From VRUE01 sp040879985 (GTDB lineage Bacteria > Actinomycetota > Thermoleophilia > Solirubrobacterales > 70-9), in the NCBI GenBank assembly GCA_040879985.1, contig JBBDJH010000008.1:1-29977 (forward strand): 29,977 bases of DNA. The letters run 5' to 3'. Under the pieces are notes generated by a model, which was given only the letters and a program-made list of their open reading frames with translations, searched no databases and was not told the origin of the DNA. The position numbers and the translations under genes are program-made. The first letter of the stretch is position 1. The number at the start of each line of letters is the position of its first letter. Below are positions 7,732-16,933 of the stretch, in pieces.

Positions 7732-8396
7732 GCCGCCTTGTCCGGCTGGGGAACGATCCGTATGTAGGGACGGGGCTCCTCCCAGCCGTCCGGGTAGATC
7801 TCCTTCGCCTGGTCGTTGGAGACCGAACCGGCGATGATCACGTCGTCACCCTGCTGCCACTGCGCCGGGGTCGCGACTTTGTGCTGCGCGGTGAGCTGCA
7901 GCGAGTCGATCACGCGCAGGACCTCGTCGAAGTTGCGCCCGGTCGTCATCGGGTAGACGAGGATCAGTTTGATCTTCTTGTCGGGGCCGATCACGAAGAC
8001 GTTGCGGACGGTCTGGTTGTCCGCCGGGGTGCGCTCGCCGGGGTCGCCGGAGACGTCCTCCGGCAGCATCCCGTAGAGCTTGGAGACCTTGAAGTCGGCG
8101 TCGCTGACGATCGGGTAGTTGGGCGCCGTGCCCTGGGTCTCGGCGATGTCGTTCGCCCACTCGTCGTGCTTGTCGAGCGGGTCGACCGAGAGGCCGAGGA
8201 TCTTCACGTTGCGCTTGGCGAACTCGGGCTCGATGCTTGCCATGTAGCCGAGCTCGGTAGTGCAGACCGGGGTGAAGTCCTTCGGGTGCGAGAACAGCAC
8301 CGCCCAGGAATCGCCGATCCAGTCGTGGAGCTTGATCGGCCCCTCGGTCGTCTCGGCCTCGAAGTCGGGGGCTACGTCACCAAGCTGCAGCGCCAT
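7728..8396 (-). CDS. Peroxiredoxin, 1-Cys Prx6 type
   Basis: A 222-aa AhpC/TSA-fold peroxiredoxin that reduces H2O2 and organic hydroperoxides. The peroxidatic Cys lies in FTPVCTTELG (about residue 46). There is no AhpC-type resolving Cys near the C-terminus. The long C-terminal domain (VIDSLQLTAQHKVATPAQW through YPDGWEEPRPYIR) is characteristic of the Prx6 group. The start at 8396 is supported by an AAGGAG ribosome site a few nt upstream, one of the few clear Shine-Dalgarno sequences here; the open frame continues 11 codons further without support. Expression as an oxidative-stress gene is plausible but no operator was identified. Confidence 0.95.
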   Translation of the reverse strand: MALQLGDVAPDFEAETTEGPIKLHDWIGDSWAVLFSHPKDFTPVCTTELGYMASIEPEFAKRNVKILGLSVDPLDKHDEWANDIAETQGTAPNYPIVSDADFKVSKLYGMLPEDVSGDPGERTPADNQTVRNVFVIGPDKKIKLILVYPMTTGRNFDEVLRVIDSLQLTAQHKVATPAQWQQGDDVIIAGSVSNDQAKEIYPDGWEEPRPYIRIVPQPDKAA

Positions 8397-8443
8397 CGGA
8401 TCAGCTCCTTCTCGGTTCGCCTTCGGCAAATTGACCTTAATTC

Positions 8444-8893
8444 TTATCCGAGTTTAGCTATATCGATTCCCCGGTCGGCGACGGTGATGGGAATGCGCCA
8501 GCGTTCGCCGGCGGCGCGGACGATCGAGGCCCCCCGCTCCAGGATCGCGGCGTCGAGGCTGCCGCTCGCCTCGTAGACAAAGCGCCGCAGCGGCGTTTCG
8601 ACCAGCCGTTCGAGCAGGCGTTCGAGCCTCTCGCCATGGATCTGGTCGAGATTCTCCGCCGGGCCGCTCGCGGAGCCGAGCAGCCAGTAGACGGCGGCCG
8701 CGTCGCCGACCAGGTCAAGCACGGTCCCGGGCTGGGCCGGGTCGGCGATCGCCGCCTCGATCCCGGCCGCCTCGATCGCCGCCAGGCCGTCCTCGCGGCG
8801 CGAGGTTCCGCGCACCTGCCAGCCGGCCGCCAGCAACTGGCCACCGAGCTCGCGGCCGCGGCAGCCGCAGCCGACGATCAGCGCCCGCGCCAC
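8444..8893 (-). CDS. Short Rossmann-fold (NAD-dependent epimerase-like) protein
   Basis: A 149-aa protein starting at GTG. ALIVGCGCRGRELGGQLLA is a Rossmann dinucleotide-binding loop, followed by GWQVRGTSRRED, as in extended-SDR/NAD-epimerase proteins. RFVYEASGSLD in the middle is reminiscent of the strand carrying the catalytic Ser. The YxxxK part and the C-terminal substrate domain of full-length epimerases (about 280-300 aa) are missing, so this is a miniature or decayed family member. The reading frame is clean, which favours a conserved short form. Two Cys and an Arg replace the usual Gly-rich spacing. Function unknown. Confidence 0.65.
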   Translation of the reverse strand: MARALIVGCGCRGRELGGQLLAAGWQVRGTSRREDGLAAIEAAGIEAAIADPAQPGTVLDLVGDAAAVYWLLGSASGPAENLDQIHGERLERLLERLVETPLRRFVYEASGSLDAAILERGASIVRAAGERWRIPITVADRGIDIAKLG

Positions 8894-8905
8894 CCCTCGC
8901 CTACT

Positions 8906-9196
8906 TCAAGCCCCGAAGGGGTCGCCGCGGCGGAGCCGCTCCAGCTCCTCCTCTTCGACCTCGACCCGGAGCTTGCGCTCGTCCACCTCGGGGGCGCCGC
9001 GACGGCGCCGCATCGCGTTCTGCGCCTCGAGCATCTGGCGCACGTCGTCGAGCTCGTTCTGCGCCTCGACTTCCGGGCTGCGGGTCGGCTTCCAGTCGAC
9101 CAGGTCGGCCGTGCTGCCGCGATAGAAGTGACCGACCAGCACGAGGACGGCGATGATCGTCGCGAGCGTGCCGATCGTCAGCAGGGCGAATCCCAT
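8906..9196 (-). CDS. Small single-TM protein with charged cytoplasmic tail
   Basis: A 96-aa protein: an N-terminal transmembrane helix (ALLTIGTLATIIAVLVLVGHF, interrupted only by polar Thr), then a soluble tail with a predicted coiled-coil or helical stretch (NELDDVRQMLEAQNAMRRRRG) and a very acidic C-terminus (VEVEEEELERLRRG). I do not recognise a family. It is codirectional with and 12 nt upstream of the Rossmann gene, so probably cotranscribed with it. A TATCCT hexamer 7 nt before the ATG suggests a leaderless start. Confidence 0.75.
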   Translation of the reverse strand: MGFALLTIGTLATIIAVLVLVGHFYRGSTADLVDWKPTRSPEVEAQNELDDVRQMLEAQNAMRRRRGAPEVDERKLRVEVEEEELERLRRGDPFGA

Positions 9197-9203
9197 GGGC
9201 AGG

Positions 9204-9209
9204 AGGATA
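9204..9209 (-). promoter_or_regulatory. -10-like hexamer TATCCT before the single-TM protein
   Basis: On the minus strand TATCCT ends 7 nt before the ATG at 9196 with no Shine-Dalgarno sequence. It lies in the 54-bp divergent gap to the thiolase gene, whose own start is preceded by TTTAAT (9238-9243), 7 nt before ATG 9251. Confidence 0.4.
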
Positions 9210-9250
9210 CGCCGCGACCGCGCCTCGCCTTTGCGGGTTTAATGCGTCTT

Positions 9251-10453
<1,203 letters not shown>

Positions 10454-10516
10454 CTCGTCGATCGCAGCTTTTTCCGGGCTATAGCCAGGACAATCCTGCG
10501 GTAGCCTCGCGCAGCG

Positions 10517-11308
10517 ATGGCAACCGAACTCGTAGAACTGGCCAGCGTCGACGGGACCGTGACGCCGACGGCCGAGGCGATGGTGCCGATGAAGGACGAC
10601 GGCCTCTACCGCGGCGACGGCGCCTTCGAGGTGATCCGGCTCTACGCCGGCAAGCCCTTCGCGCTCGGCGATCACCTCGACCGGCTGCAGCGCTCGGCCA
10701 CCGCGATCGAGCTCGAGTTCGACCGCGCGGCGCTGGAGCGGGAGATCGCCGCCCTGCTCGCCGCGGCGGGGGGCCCCGACGGCCAGCTGCGTCTGATCGT
10801 CACCCGCGGCGGCCGCCGCATCGCCGCGGTCGAGCCGATTCCGGACCACGCCGAGAGCCTCAACCTCGCCACCGTCACCTACTGCCCGACCGTGATCCTC
10901 AACGGCGTCAAGTCGCTCTCCTACGCCGCCAACATGCAGGCGACCCGGCTGGCCAAGGCGCAGGGCGCCGACGAGGCCGTGCTGGTCCAGCCCGACGGCA
11001 CCGTGCTCGAGCCGCCGACCTCGGCGATCTTCTGGGTCTCGCCGCAGGGCTCGCTGCGCACGCCCGCGCTGGACGCCGGCGTGCTCGAGTCGATCACCCG
11101 CGACCGCCTGGTCAACGCCCTGCAGGTCGAAGAGGGCGCCTGGCCGGTCGCCGATCTGCGCGCCGCGCAGGAGGCCTTCCTCGCCTCGACCACGCGTGAG
11201 ATCCAGGCTGTGGCGGCGATCGACGGCAGGCCGCTGCCCGAGGCCCCCGGCCCCCGCACCCGCGAGGCACAGGAGGCTTTCGCGGCGACTCTTGGGCGTG
11301 AGCTTTGA
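10517..11308 (+). CDS. Class IV PLP aminotransferase (BCAT/DAAT/ADC-lyase fold)
   Basis: A 263-aa fold-type IV PLP enzyme. GLYRGDGAFEVIR near residue 30 and HLDRLQRSA near 53 are family signatures. The PLP Schiff-base Lys is in NGVKSLSYAANM (about residue 135), and EAVLVQPDGTVLEPPTSAIF and FLASTTREIQAV follow as in BCAT/DAAT enzymes. It could be branched-chain or D-amino acid aminotransferase or aminodeoxychorismate lyase. Its place between thiolase and acyl-CoA dehydrogenase makes a catabolic transaminase (for example of branched-chain amino acids) attractive, but that is inference. A TAGCCT hexamer lies 9 nt before the ATG, and the 63-nt gap upstream contains the palindrome GGCTATAGCC (10477-10486). 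Confidence 0.85.
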   Translation: MATELVELASVDGTVTPTAEAMVPMKDDGLYRGDGAFEVIRLYAGKPFALGDHLDRLQRSATAIELEFDRAALEREIAALLAAAGGPDGQLRLIVTRGGRRIAAVEPIPDHAESLNLATVTYCPTVILNGVKSLSYAANMQATRLAKAQGADEAVLVQPDGTVLEPPTSAIFWVSPQGSLRTPALDAGVLESITRDRLVNALQVEEGAWPVADLRAAQEAFLASTTREIQAVAAIDGRPLPEAPGPRTREAQEAFAATLGREL

Positions 11309-11335
11309 TCGACCAACCGAGAAAGCGACGGTGAG

Positions 11336-12511
11336 ATGGACTTCCAGCTGAGCGACGAGCAGCGCCTGATCTCCGAGGCGGCACGGGAATTCGCCGACCG
11401 CGAGATCCTGCCGCGGGTGCGCGACAACGACCGCGCCGCCCGCTTCGACCGCGAGCTGGCCGGCAAGCTCGGCGAGGTCGGCTACCTCGGCGCCCCGGTC
11501 GCCGAGCAATACGGCGGCCGCGGTCTCGACTACCTCGGCTATGGCCTGATCGTCGAGCAGGTCGGCCGCGCCGACTCCTCCGCCCGCACCGTGGTCTCGG
11601 TGCAGACCTCGCTGGTCGCCGGATCGATCGAGAAGTGGGGAACCGAGGAGCAGAAGCAGAAGTGGCTGCCGCGGCTCTGCTCGGGCGAGGCGCTGGGCTG
11701 CTTCGGGCTGACCGAGCCCGACACCGGCTCCGACGCCGCCAACCTGCGTACCCGCGCGACCAGGACCGACTCGGGCTGGTCGATCAGCGGCCAGAAGATG
11801 TGGATCTCACTCGCCAACTTCTCCGAGCTGGCGCTGATCTTCGCCCAGACCGATCCCGAGAAAAAGCACCGCGGCCTGGCCTGCTTCCTCGTCCCGACCG
11901 CGTCGGAGGGCTTCACGACCCAGGAGATCCACGGCAAGCTCGGGCTGCGCTCCTCGGACACCGGCGAGATCGCGCTCGACTCGGTCGAGGTCGGCGAGGA
12001 CGCCCTGCTGGGCGAGATCGGCGACGGCTTCAAAGTCGCGATGAGCGCCCTCGACAACGGCCGCTACAGCGTCGCCGCCGGCTGCGTCGGCATCTGCGAC
12101 GGCTGCGTCGACGCCTCGGTCGCCTACGCCAAGGAGCGCAAGCAGTTCGGCGTACCGCTGGCCCGCTTCCAGCTCGTCCAGGAGATGATCGCCGAGATGA
12201 TCGTCAAGCGCGACGCGAGCCGGATGCTGGTCTACCGCGCCGGCCTGCTGAAGGACGAAGGGCTGCCGAACACGACCGAGACCTCGGTCGCGAAGCTCTA
12301 CGCGACCGAGTCCGCGGTCGAATGCGCCAACCTGGCGATCCAGGTGCACGGCGGCGCCGGCTACGTCGACGACTACCCGGTAGAGCGCTACCTGCGCGAC
12401 GCACGGGTTACGACGCTCTACGAGGGCACCTCGCAGATCCAGAAACTGATCATCGGCCGCGCCGCGACCGGGATCAACGCGATGACCCCCATGGAGGCCG
12501 GAAAAGACTGA
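11336..12511 (+). CDS. Acyl-CoA dehydrogenase
   Basis: A 391-aa FAD-dependent acyl-CoA dehydrogenase, introducing the alpha-beta double bond in acyl-CoA and passing electrons to ETF. N-terminal helical domain (LSDEQRLISEAAREFA), middle beta domain with FGLTEPDTGSDAANLRT and KMWISLANF (FAD/substrate contacts), and a C-terminal helical domain with RKQFGVPLARFQLVQ and QVHGGAGYVDDYPVERYLRD. The catalytic base is the Glu in TTLYEGTSQIQ (about residue 363), in the MCAD/SCAD position. The closest guess is a short-chain or branched short-chain enzyme. Its TGA overlaps the next ATG by one base. Confidence 0.95.
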   Translation: MDFQLSDEQRLISEAAREFADREILPRVRDNDRAARFDRELAGKLGEVGYLGAPVAEQYGGRGLDYLGYGLIVEQVGRADSSARTVVSVQTSLVAGSIEKWGTEEQKQKWLPRLCSGEALGCFGLTEPDTGSDAANLRTRATRTDSGWSISGQKMWISLANFSELALIFAQTDPEKKHRGLACFLVPTASEGFTTQEIHGKLGLRSSDTGEIALDSVEVGEDALLGEIGDGFKVAMSALDNGRYSVAAGCVGICDGCVDASVAYAKERKQFGVPLARFQLVQEMIAEMIVKRDASRMLVYRAGLLKDEGLPNTTETSVAKLYATESAVECANLAIQVHGGAGYVDDYPVERYLRDARVTTLYEGTSQIQKLIIGRAATGINAMTPMEAGKD

Positions 12512-13281
12512 TGGGCGAGCTGATCGAGAGCTCCCGCGAGGGCGATGTCGCGCTGCTGCGCCTCAACCGGCCGGAGGCCCGCAACGCCCTCTCGCCGGAG
12601 ATGATGGACGAGCTGATCGGCGAGCTGGAGCGGCTCGACCCCGCCGCCGACGTGCTTTGCATCGTGATCGCCGGCTCCGAGCGGGTCTTCGCCGCCGGCG
12701 CCGACATCAAAGCGCTGAGCGAACGCAGCTTCGCCGAGGCCCTGAGCCACCCGTCCGGTTCCTTCTGGCGGCGCCTCGCCGCCGTGAAGACGCCGACGAT
12801 CGCCGCCGTCTCCGGCTACGCGCTCGGCGGCGGCTGCGAGCTGGCCCTCGCCTGCGACATGATCGTCGCCGCCGAGTCGGCCCGCTTCGGCCAGCCCGAG
12901 ATCACCCTCGGGATCATCCCCGGCGGTGGCGGGACGCAGCGCCTGGCGCGGGTCATCGGCAAGCAGCTGGCGATGGAGTACGTGCTCACCGGCCGCCAGT
13001 TCGACGCCGAGATGGCACTGCGGATGGGCCTGGTCAACAAGGTCGCCAAGCAGAAGAGCTGGCTGGATGAGGCGATGGAGCTGGCCCGCACGATCGCCGA
13101 GCGACCGCCGATCGCCGCCCGGCTCGCCAAACAGGCGGTGCTCGCGGCGGAGGAGACGGCGCTCTCGGCCGGACTGGAGAACGAGCGCCGGCTCTACGAG
13201 CTGGCGATGGCGACCGAGGACCGGGTCGAGGGCATGCGGGCCTTCCTCGAGAAGCGAGAGCCGAAGTTCGAGGGCCGGTGA
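12511..13281 (+). CDS. Enoyl-CoA hydratase (crotonase family)
   Basis: A 256-aa crotonase-fold hydratase converting trans-2-enoyl-CoA to 3-hydroxyacyl-CoA. The oxyanion-hole segments are FAAGADIKAL (about residue 65) and SGYALGGGCELALACD (about 105). The two catalytic glutamates are present in GQPEITLGIIPGGGGTQRL and in AMEYVLTGR, so a hydratase rather than an isomerase is likely. C-terminal KREPKFEG is typical. It is translationally coupled on both sides: one base with the dehydrogenase before it, GTGA with the gene after. Confidence 0.95.
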   Translation: MGELIESSREGDVALLRLNRPEARNALSPEMMDELIGELERLDPAADVLCIVIAGSERVFAAGADIKALSERSFAEALSHPSGSFWRRLAAVKTPTIAAVSGYALGGGCELALACDMIVAAESARFGQPEITLGIIPGGGGTQRLARVIGKQLAMEYVLTGRQFDAEMALRMGLVNKVAKQKSWLDEAMELARTIAERPPIAARLAKQAVLAAEETALSAGLENERRLYELAMATEDRVEGMRAFLEKREPKFEGR

Positions 13282-14513
13282 ACGTCGAGCGGGTCGGCGT
13301 CGTCGGCGCCGGCACGATGGGCGCCGGGATCGCCCAGGTCGCCGCCCTGGGCGGCTACGAGACCCGTCTGCACGACCCCGTCCCGGCGGCGCTGCAGACC
13401 GGGATCGAGCGGCTGCGCGGCGGGCTGACAAAGGGCGCGCAGAAAGGGCGCTGGAGCGAGCGGGAAGCCGAGGACGCCGGCGCCAGGATCGGCGCCGCGG
13501 CGAGCCTCGCCGATCTCGAGGAATGCGACCTGGTCGTCGAGGCCGCACCGGAGGACCTGGAGTTGAAGCGCGAGCTGTTCGCCGCCCTGGCCACCGTCTG
13601 CGGCGCGGACGCGATCCTCGCCAGCAACACCTCCTCGCTGCCGGTCACGGCGATCGCCGCGGGGGTCCCCCACCCCGAGCGGGTCGTCGGCATGCACTTC
13701 TTCAACCCGCCGGCGCTGATGAAGCTGGTCGAGGTGGTCGCCACCGAGCGCTCCAGCGCCGCCGCGCTCAAAGCGACGACCGAGGTCGGACGGCGGATGG
13801 GGCGCACGCCGATCCGCGCCAAGGACAGCCCCGGCTTCGTCGCCAACCGCCTCGCCCGTCCCTTCAGCCTCGAGTCGCTGCGGATGCTCGCCGAGGGTGT
13901 CGCCGACGCGGCGACGATCGACCGCGTCGTCCGCCTCGGCGGCGGCTTCCGCATGGGCCCGTTCGAGCTGATCGACCTGATCGGGCTCGACGTCAACCTC
14001 AGCGTCGCCCGCTCCTTCTACAGCCAGGGCGGCGAGCCCGAGCGCTGGCGACCGAGTGCGATCCAGGAACGGATGGTCGACGAAGGGCGCCTCGGCCGCA
14101 AGGCGGGTCACGGCTTCTACGACTACGACGACCCGCCCGACCCCCGCTCCGCTGTTCCCTTTCCTCGCCATAGGGGGGAAAGGAACAGCGGAAGGGATGA
14201 AGGGGCGCCGACGCTCGATCCCGCCGAGCTGGCGAAGATCGACCCCGCCGCCGAGGCGATCCTGCCCCGCCTGATCGCCCAGATCGCCAACGAGGCCGCG
14301 TTCGCGGGCGAAGAGCAGATCGGCTCCCCCGCCGACATGGACACGGCGATGCGGCTCGGCTTCAACTGGCCGTGCGGCCCGCTCGAGCTGACCGAGCTGA
14401 TCGGCGCCGAGCGCGCGGCGGCGCTGCTCGAAGAGCTGCGCGCGCGGCATGGCGACGCCTACCGTCCCGCGCCGCGGCTGCTCGCCGCTGCCGCCGGGGA
14501 GCCGGGCAGGTGA
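13278..14513 (+). CDS. 3-hydroxyacyl-CoA dehydrogenase with palindromic insert
   Basis: A 411-aa NAD-dependent 3-hydroxyacyl-CoA dehydrogenase, GTG start. GVVGAGTMGAGIAQ is the NAD loop. ASNTSSLPVT, the catalytic His in GMHFFNPPALMKLVE, and FVANRLARPFSLESLRM with GPFELIDLIGLD mark the first C-terminal HCDH domain. A second HCDH domain begins near residue 330 (FAGEEQIGSPADMDTAMRLG). Between them, after GHGFYDYDD, residues 288-308 or so are an odd Arg/Pro/Ser-rich stretch encoded by an inverted repeat (14149-14191). The insertion keeps the frame and lies in a linker, so the enzyme probably still works. It overlaps both neighbours by GTGA. Confidence 0.93.
   Translation: MNVERVGVVGAGTMGAGIAQVAALGGYETRLHDPVPAALQTGIERLRGGLTKGAQKGRWSEREAEDAGARIGAAASLADLEECDLVVEAAPEDLELKRELFAALATVCGADAILASNTSSLPVTAIAAGVPHPERVVGMHFFNPPALMKLVEVVATERSSAAALKATTEVGRRMGRTPIRAKDSPGFVANRLARPFSLESLRMLAEGVADAATIDRVVRLGGGFRMGPFELIDLIGLDVNLSVARSFYSQGGEPERWRPSAIQERMVDEGRLGRKAGHGFYDYDDPPDPRSAVPFPRHRGERNSGRDEGAPTLDPAELAKIDPAAEAILPRLIAQIANEAAFAGEEQIGSPADMDTAMRLGFNWPCGPLELTELIGAERAAALLEELRARHGDAYRPAPRLLAAAAGEPGR
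14149..14191. repeat. Intragenic palindromic element (in-frame)
   Basis: Left arm 14149-14164 and right arm 14177-14191 pair over 15 bp (CCGCTGTTCC with GGAACAGCGG, then TTTCC with GGAAA-G) with a single bulged C, leaving a 12-nt loop. Such a long hairpin inside a coding region is not expected by chance. It encodes a low-complexity linker absent from ordinary members of the family as I recall them. It may be a REP/RPE-like mobile palindrome. Confidence 0.7.
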
Positions 14514-16411
14514 ACCGCGAGGCAAAGCCGGCCGGCGAGCGCGTCGCGGCGCGCAACCGCGAGGCGCTCGCTGCGCTGCCGCCGGAGGACGGCACGGACG
14601 AGGAGGAGGCCCGCCGCGGACTCGTCGCCGAGTTCGACCCGCCGCGGATCGAGGACGGCGAGGGCCGGGTTGTCTGGGACATCGGCTCCTACGACTTCCT
14701 CGACGGCGATGCGCCCGACAGCGCCCACCCGAGCCTCTGGCGGCACGGCAAGCTGGGCCGAATAGCCGGTCTCTTCGAGTTGGCGCCGGGGATCTACCAG
14801 CTGCGCGGCTTCGACATATCCAACATGCACGTCATCGAGGGCGAGGAGGGCGTGATCGTCGTCGACCCGCTGATCTCGACCGAGTGCGCGGCAGCGGCGC
14901 TGTCCCTCTATCGCGAGCACCGCGGCAACCGCCCGGTCACCGGCCTTCTCTACACCCACAGCCATGTCGACCACTTCGGCGGCGCCGCGGGGGTACTGAG
15001 CGAGCAGGAAGTGGAGGAGCGCGGCGTGCCGATCCTCGCCCCGGCCGGCTTCCTGCACCACGCCGTCTCCGAGAATGTCTTCGCCGGCATGGCGATGGGG
15101 CGCCGCGCCGGCTACATGTTCGGCGCCCTGCTGCCACGCGGCCCCGCGGGGCAACTCGGCGCCGGACTCGGGCAGACGAACTCGGTGGGCACGGTCTCCC
15201 TCCTCCCGCCCAACGTCGAGGTCGCGGCGACCGGACAGGAGGAGGTCGTCGACGGGGTCCGCTTCTCCTTCCAGCTGACCCCGGGTACCGAGGCACCCAG
15301 CGAGATGAACTTTCACCTGCCCGAGCGGCGCGCCCTCTGCATCGCCGACAACGCGGCACACGCGATGCACAACCTGCTCACCCTGCGCGGCGCCGTGGTC
15401 CGCGACCCGCGCATCTGGGCCGCCTACCTCGACGAGGCGATCGAGCTGTTCGGCGGCGAGGCGGATGTGCTCTTCGCCGGCCACCACTGGCCCCGCTGGG
15501 GGAACGGGCGGATCGTCGACTTCCTCGGCAAACAGCGCGACCTCTACGCATACCTCCACGACCAGACCCTGCGACTGCTCAACCGGGGCTACACCGGGCC
15601 GGAGATCGCTGAGGAGATCGAGCTGCCGCCGGCGCTGGCGCGCGAGTGGCACTGCCGCGAGTACTACGGCTCCGTCAGCCACAACGTGAAGGCGATCTAC
15701 CAGCGCTACATGGGGTGGTTCGACGGCAACCCCGCGCACCTCTGGCAGCACCCGCCGGTCGAGCGGGCGCGGCGCTACGTCGAGGCACTGGGCGGCCTCG
15801 ACGCGACCCTCGACGCGGCGCGCGCCGCATTCGAGGCGGGCGACTACCGCTGGGCGGCGGAGCTCACCGACCACGCCGTCTTCGCCTCGCCGCAGAGCGC
15901 CGCGGCACGCGAGCTACAGGCGGACGTCCTCGAGCAGCTCGGCTACGGCGCCGAGAACGCCACCTGGCGCAACTTCTTCCTCGCCGGCGCCGCGGAGCTG
16001 CGCGACGGGGTCGCTGAGACGCTGACCGCCAGGGTGCCGCCCGACATCGTCGCCGGACTCTCGGTCGCCCAGCTGCTCGACGCGATGGCGGTCAGGCTCG
16101 ACGGGCCGCGCGCCTGGGGGTGCGATTTGCGGATCGACTGGGTCGTCGCCGACCCCGACGAGGAGCGCGCGATCACGGTCCGCAACGGCGTCCTGCGCCA
16201 CCGACCCGGCCGCCACGAGCCGGCCGCCCAGGCGACCCTCTTCGTCGACCGACGGGCGCTCGACGAGATGGTGCTGAAAACCGCCGACGTCGCGGCGCTC
16301 GCCGCGAGCGGCCGCCTGCGCGCCGAGGGGGAAGCCGAGCGGATCGGCGAGCTGCTCGGCCTGCTCGACGAGCCCGACCCCGGCTTCCCGATCGTCACCC
16401 CCCGGGCCTGA
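14510..16411 (+). CDS. SdsA-type alkyl sulfatase (metallo-beta-lactamase fold)
   Basis: A 633-aa alkylsulfatase hydrolysing primary alkyl sulfates such as SDS to alcohol and sulfate with a two-zinc centre. The metal motif YTHSHVDHFGGAAGV is at about residue 147. LTPGTEAPSEMNFHLPE, HNLLTLRGAVVRDPRIW, FAGHHWPRWGNGR and YYGSVSHNVKAIYQRYMGWFDGNPA are near-textbook SdsA1/BDS1 blocks. The helical dimerisation domain and a C-terminal SCP2-like domain (about residues 510-633) follow. No secretion signal is visible, unlike SdsA1, so it may act inside the cell. The GTG start overlaps the dehydrogenase stop (GTGA); upstream sequence in frame is a shadow. Coupling to beta-oxidation genes suits use of the released alkyl chain. 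Confidence 0.93.
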   Translation: MNREAKPAGERVAARNREALAALPPEDGTDEEEARRGLVAEFDPPRIEDGEGRVVWDIGSYDFLDGDAPDSAHPSLWRHGKLGRIAGLFELAPGIYQLRGFDISNMHVIEGEEGVIVVDPLISTECAAAALSLYREHRGNRPVTGLLYTHSHVDHFGGAAGVLSEQEVEERGVPILAPAGFLHHAVSENVFAGMAMGRRAGYMFGALLPRGPAGQLGAGLGQTNSVGTVSLLPPNVEVAATGQEEVVDGVRFSFQLTPGTEAPSEMNFHLPERRALCIADNAAHAMHNLLTLRGAVVRDPRIWAAYLDEAIELFGGEADVLFAGHHWPRWGNGRIVDFLGKQRDLYAYLHDQTLRLLNRGYTGPEIAEEIELPPALAREWHCREYYGSVSHNVKAIYQRYMGWFDGNPAHLWQHPPVERARRYVEALGGLDATLDAARAAFEAGDYRWAAELTDHAVFASPQSAAARELQADVLEQLGYGAENATWRNFFLAGAAELRDGVAETLTARVPPDIVAGLSVAQLLDAMAVRLDGPRAWGCDLRIDWVVADPDEERAITVRNGVLRHRPGRHEPAAQATLFVDRRALDEMVLKTADVAALAASGRLRAEGEAERIGELLGLLDEPDPGFPIVTPRA

Positions 16412-16450
16412 GCCCACCCCGTTCGCGCAGCTTCTGCAATGGTCCGCGGG

Positions 16451-16933
16451 ATGAGCGCTGCCGAGGGAGGTGGGGAGCCGATCACCGAGCAGGGGATCGC
16501 CGCCCTGCGCGATGAAGTCGAGCAACTCGAAAGCCGTGGCCGCACCGAGATGGCGGCGCGGATCAAGGTCGCCCGCGAGGAAGGCGACCTCAAGGAGAAC
16601 GCCGAGTACCACATCGCCAAGGAGGACCAGGCGCACCTCGAGACCAAGATCAAGCGCCTGCGCGAGCGCCTGCGTACGGCGATCGTGGTCGAGGTCGACG
16701 GCGCCGCAGACCGCTTCAGCTTCGGCCGCACCGCCGAGGTCCTCGACGAGGAGAAGGGCGCGGTCAACGCCTGGACCCTGGTCGGCTCGACCGAGGCCGA
16801 CCTGGCGGCCGGCCGCCTCTCGGCCGAGTCGCCGATCGGCAGGGCGCTGCTCGACGCCGAACCGGGCAAGCCGGTAGAGGTCGAGACCCCGCGCGGCAGC
16901 CGCACCTTCGTGGTCCAAAAACTTCTCGACTAA
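16451..16933 (+). CDS. greA: Transcription elongation factor GreA
   Basis: A 160-aa GreA, which enters the RNA polymerase secondary channel and stimulates cleavage of backtracked transcripts. The N-terminal antiparallel coiled coil (about residues 10-75) carries the acidic tip in EEGDLKENAEYHIAKEDQ. The C-terminal FKBP-like domain contains LVGSTEADLAAGRLSAESPIGRALLD. ATG at 16451 is chosen; an in-frame ATG at 16439 adds four residues. It lies 39 nt after the sulfatase, so it could be read from that operon, and it converges on trxB with a shared CTAA. Confidence 0.95.
   Translation: MSAAEGGGEPITEQGIAALRDEVEQLESRGRTEMAARIKVAREEGDLKENAEYHIAKEDQAHLETKIKRLRERLRTAIVVEVDGAADRFSFGRTAEVLDEEKGAVNAWTLVGSTEADLAAGRLSAESPIGRALLDAEPGKPVEVETPRGSRTFVVQKLLD

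Noticed and set aside
14130..14220. Frameshift in 3-hydroxyacyl-CoA dehydrogenase
   Set aside because: The frame is continuous and both flanking domains are in register; the unusual segment is explained by the palindromic insert.
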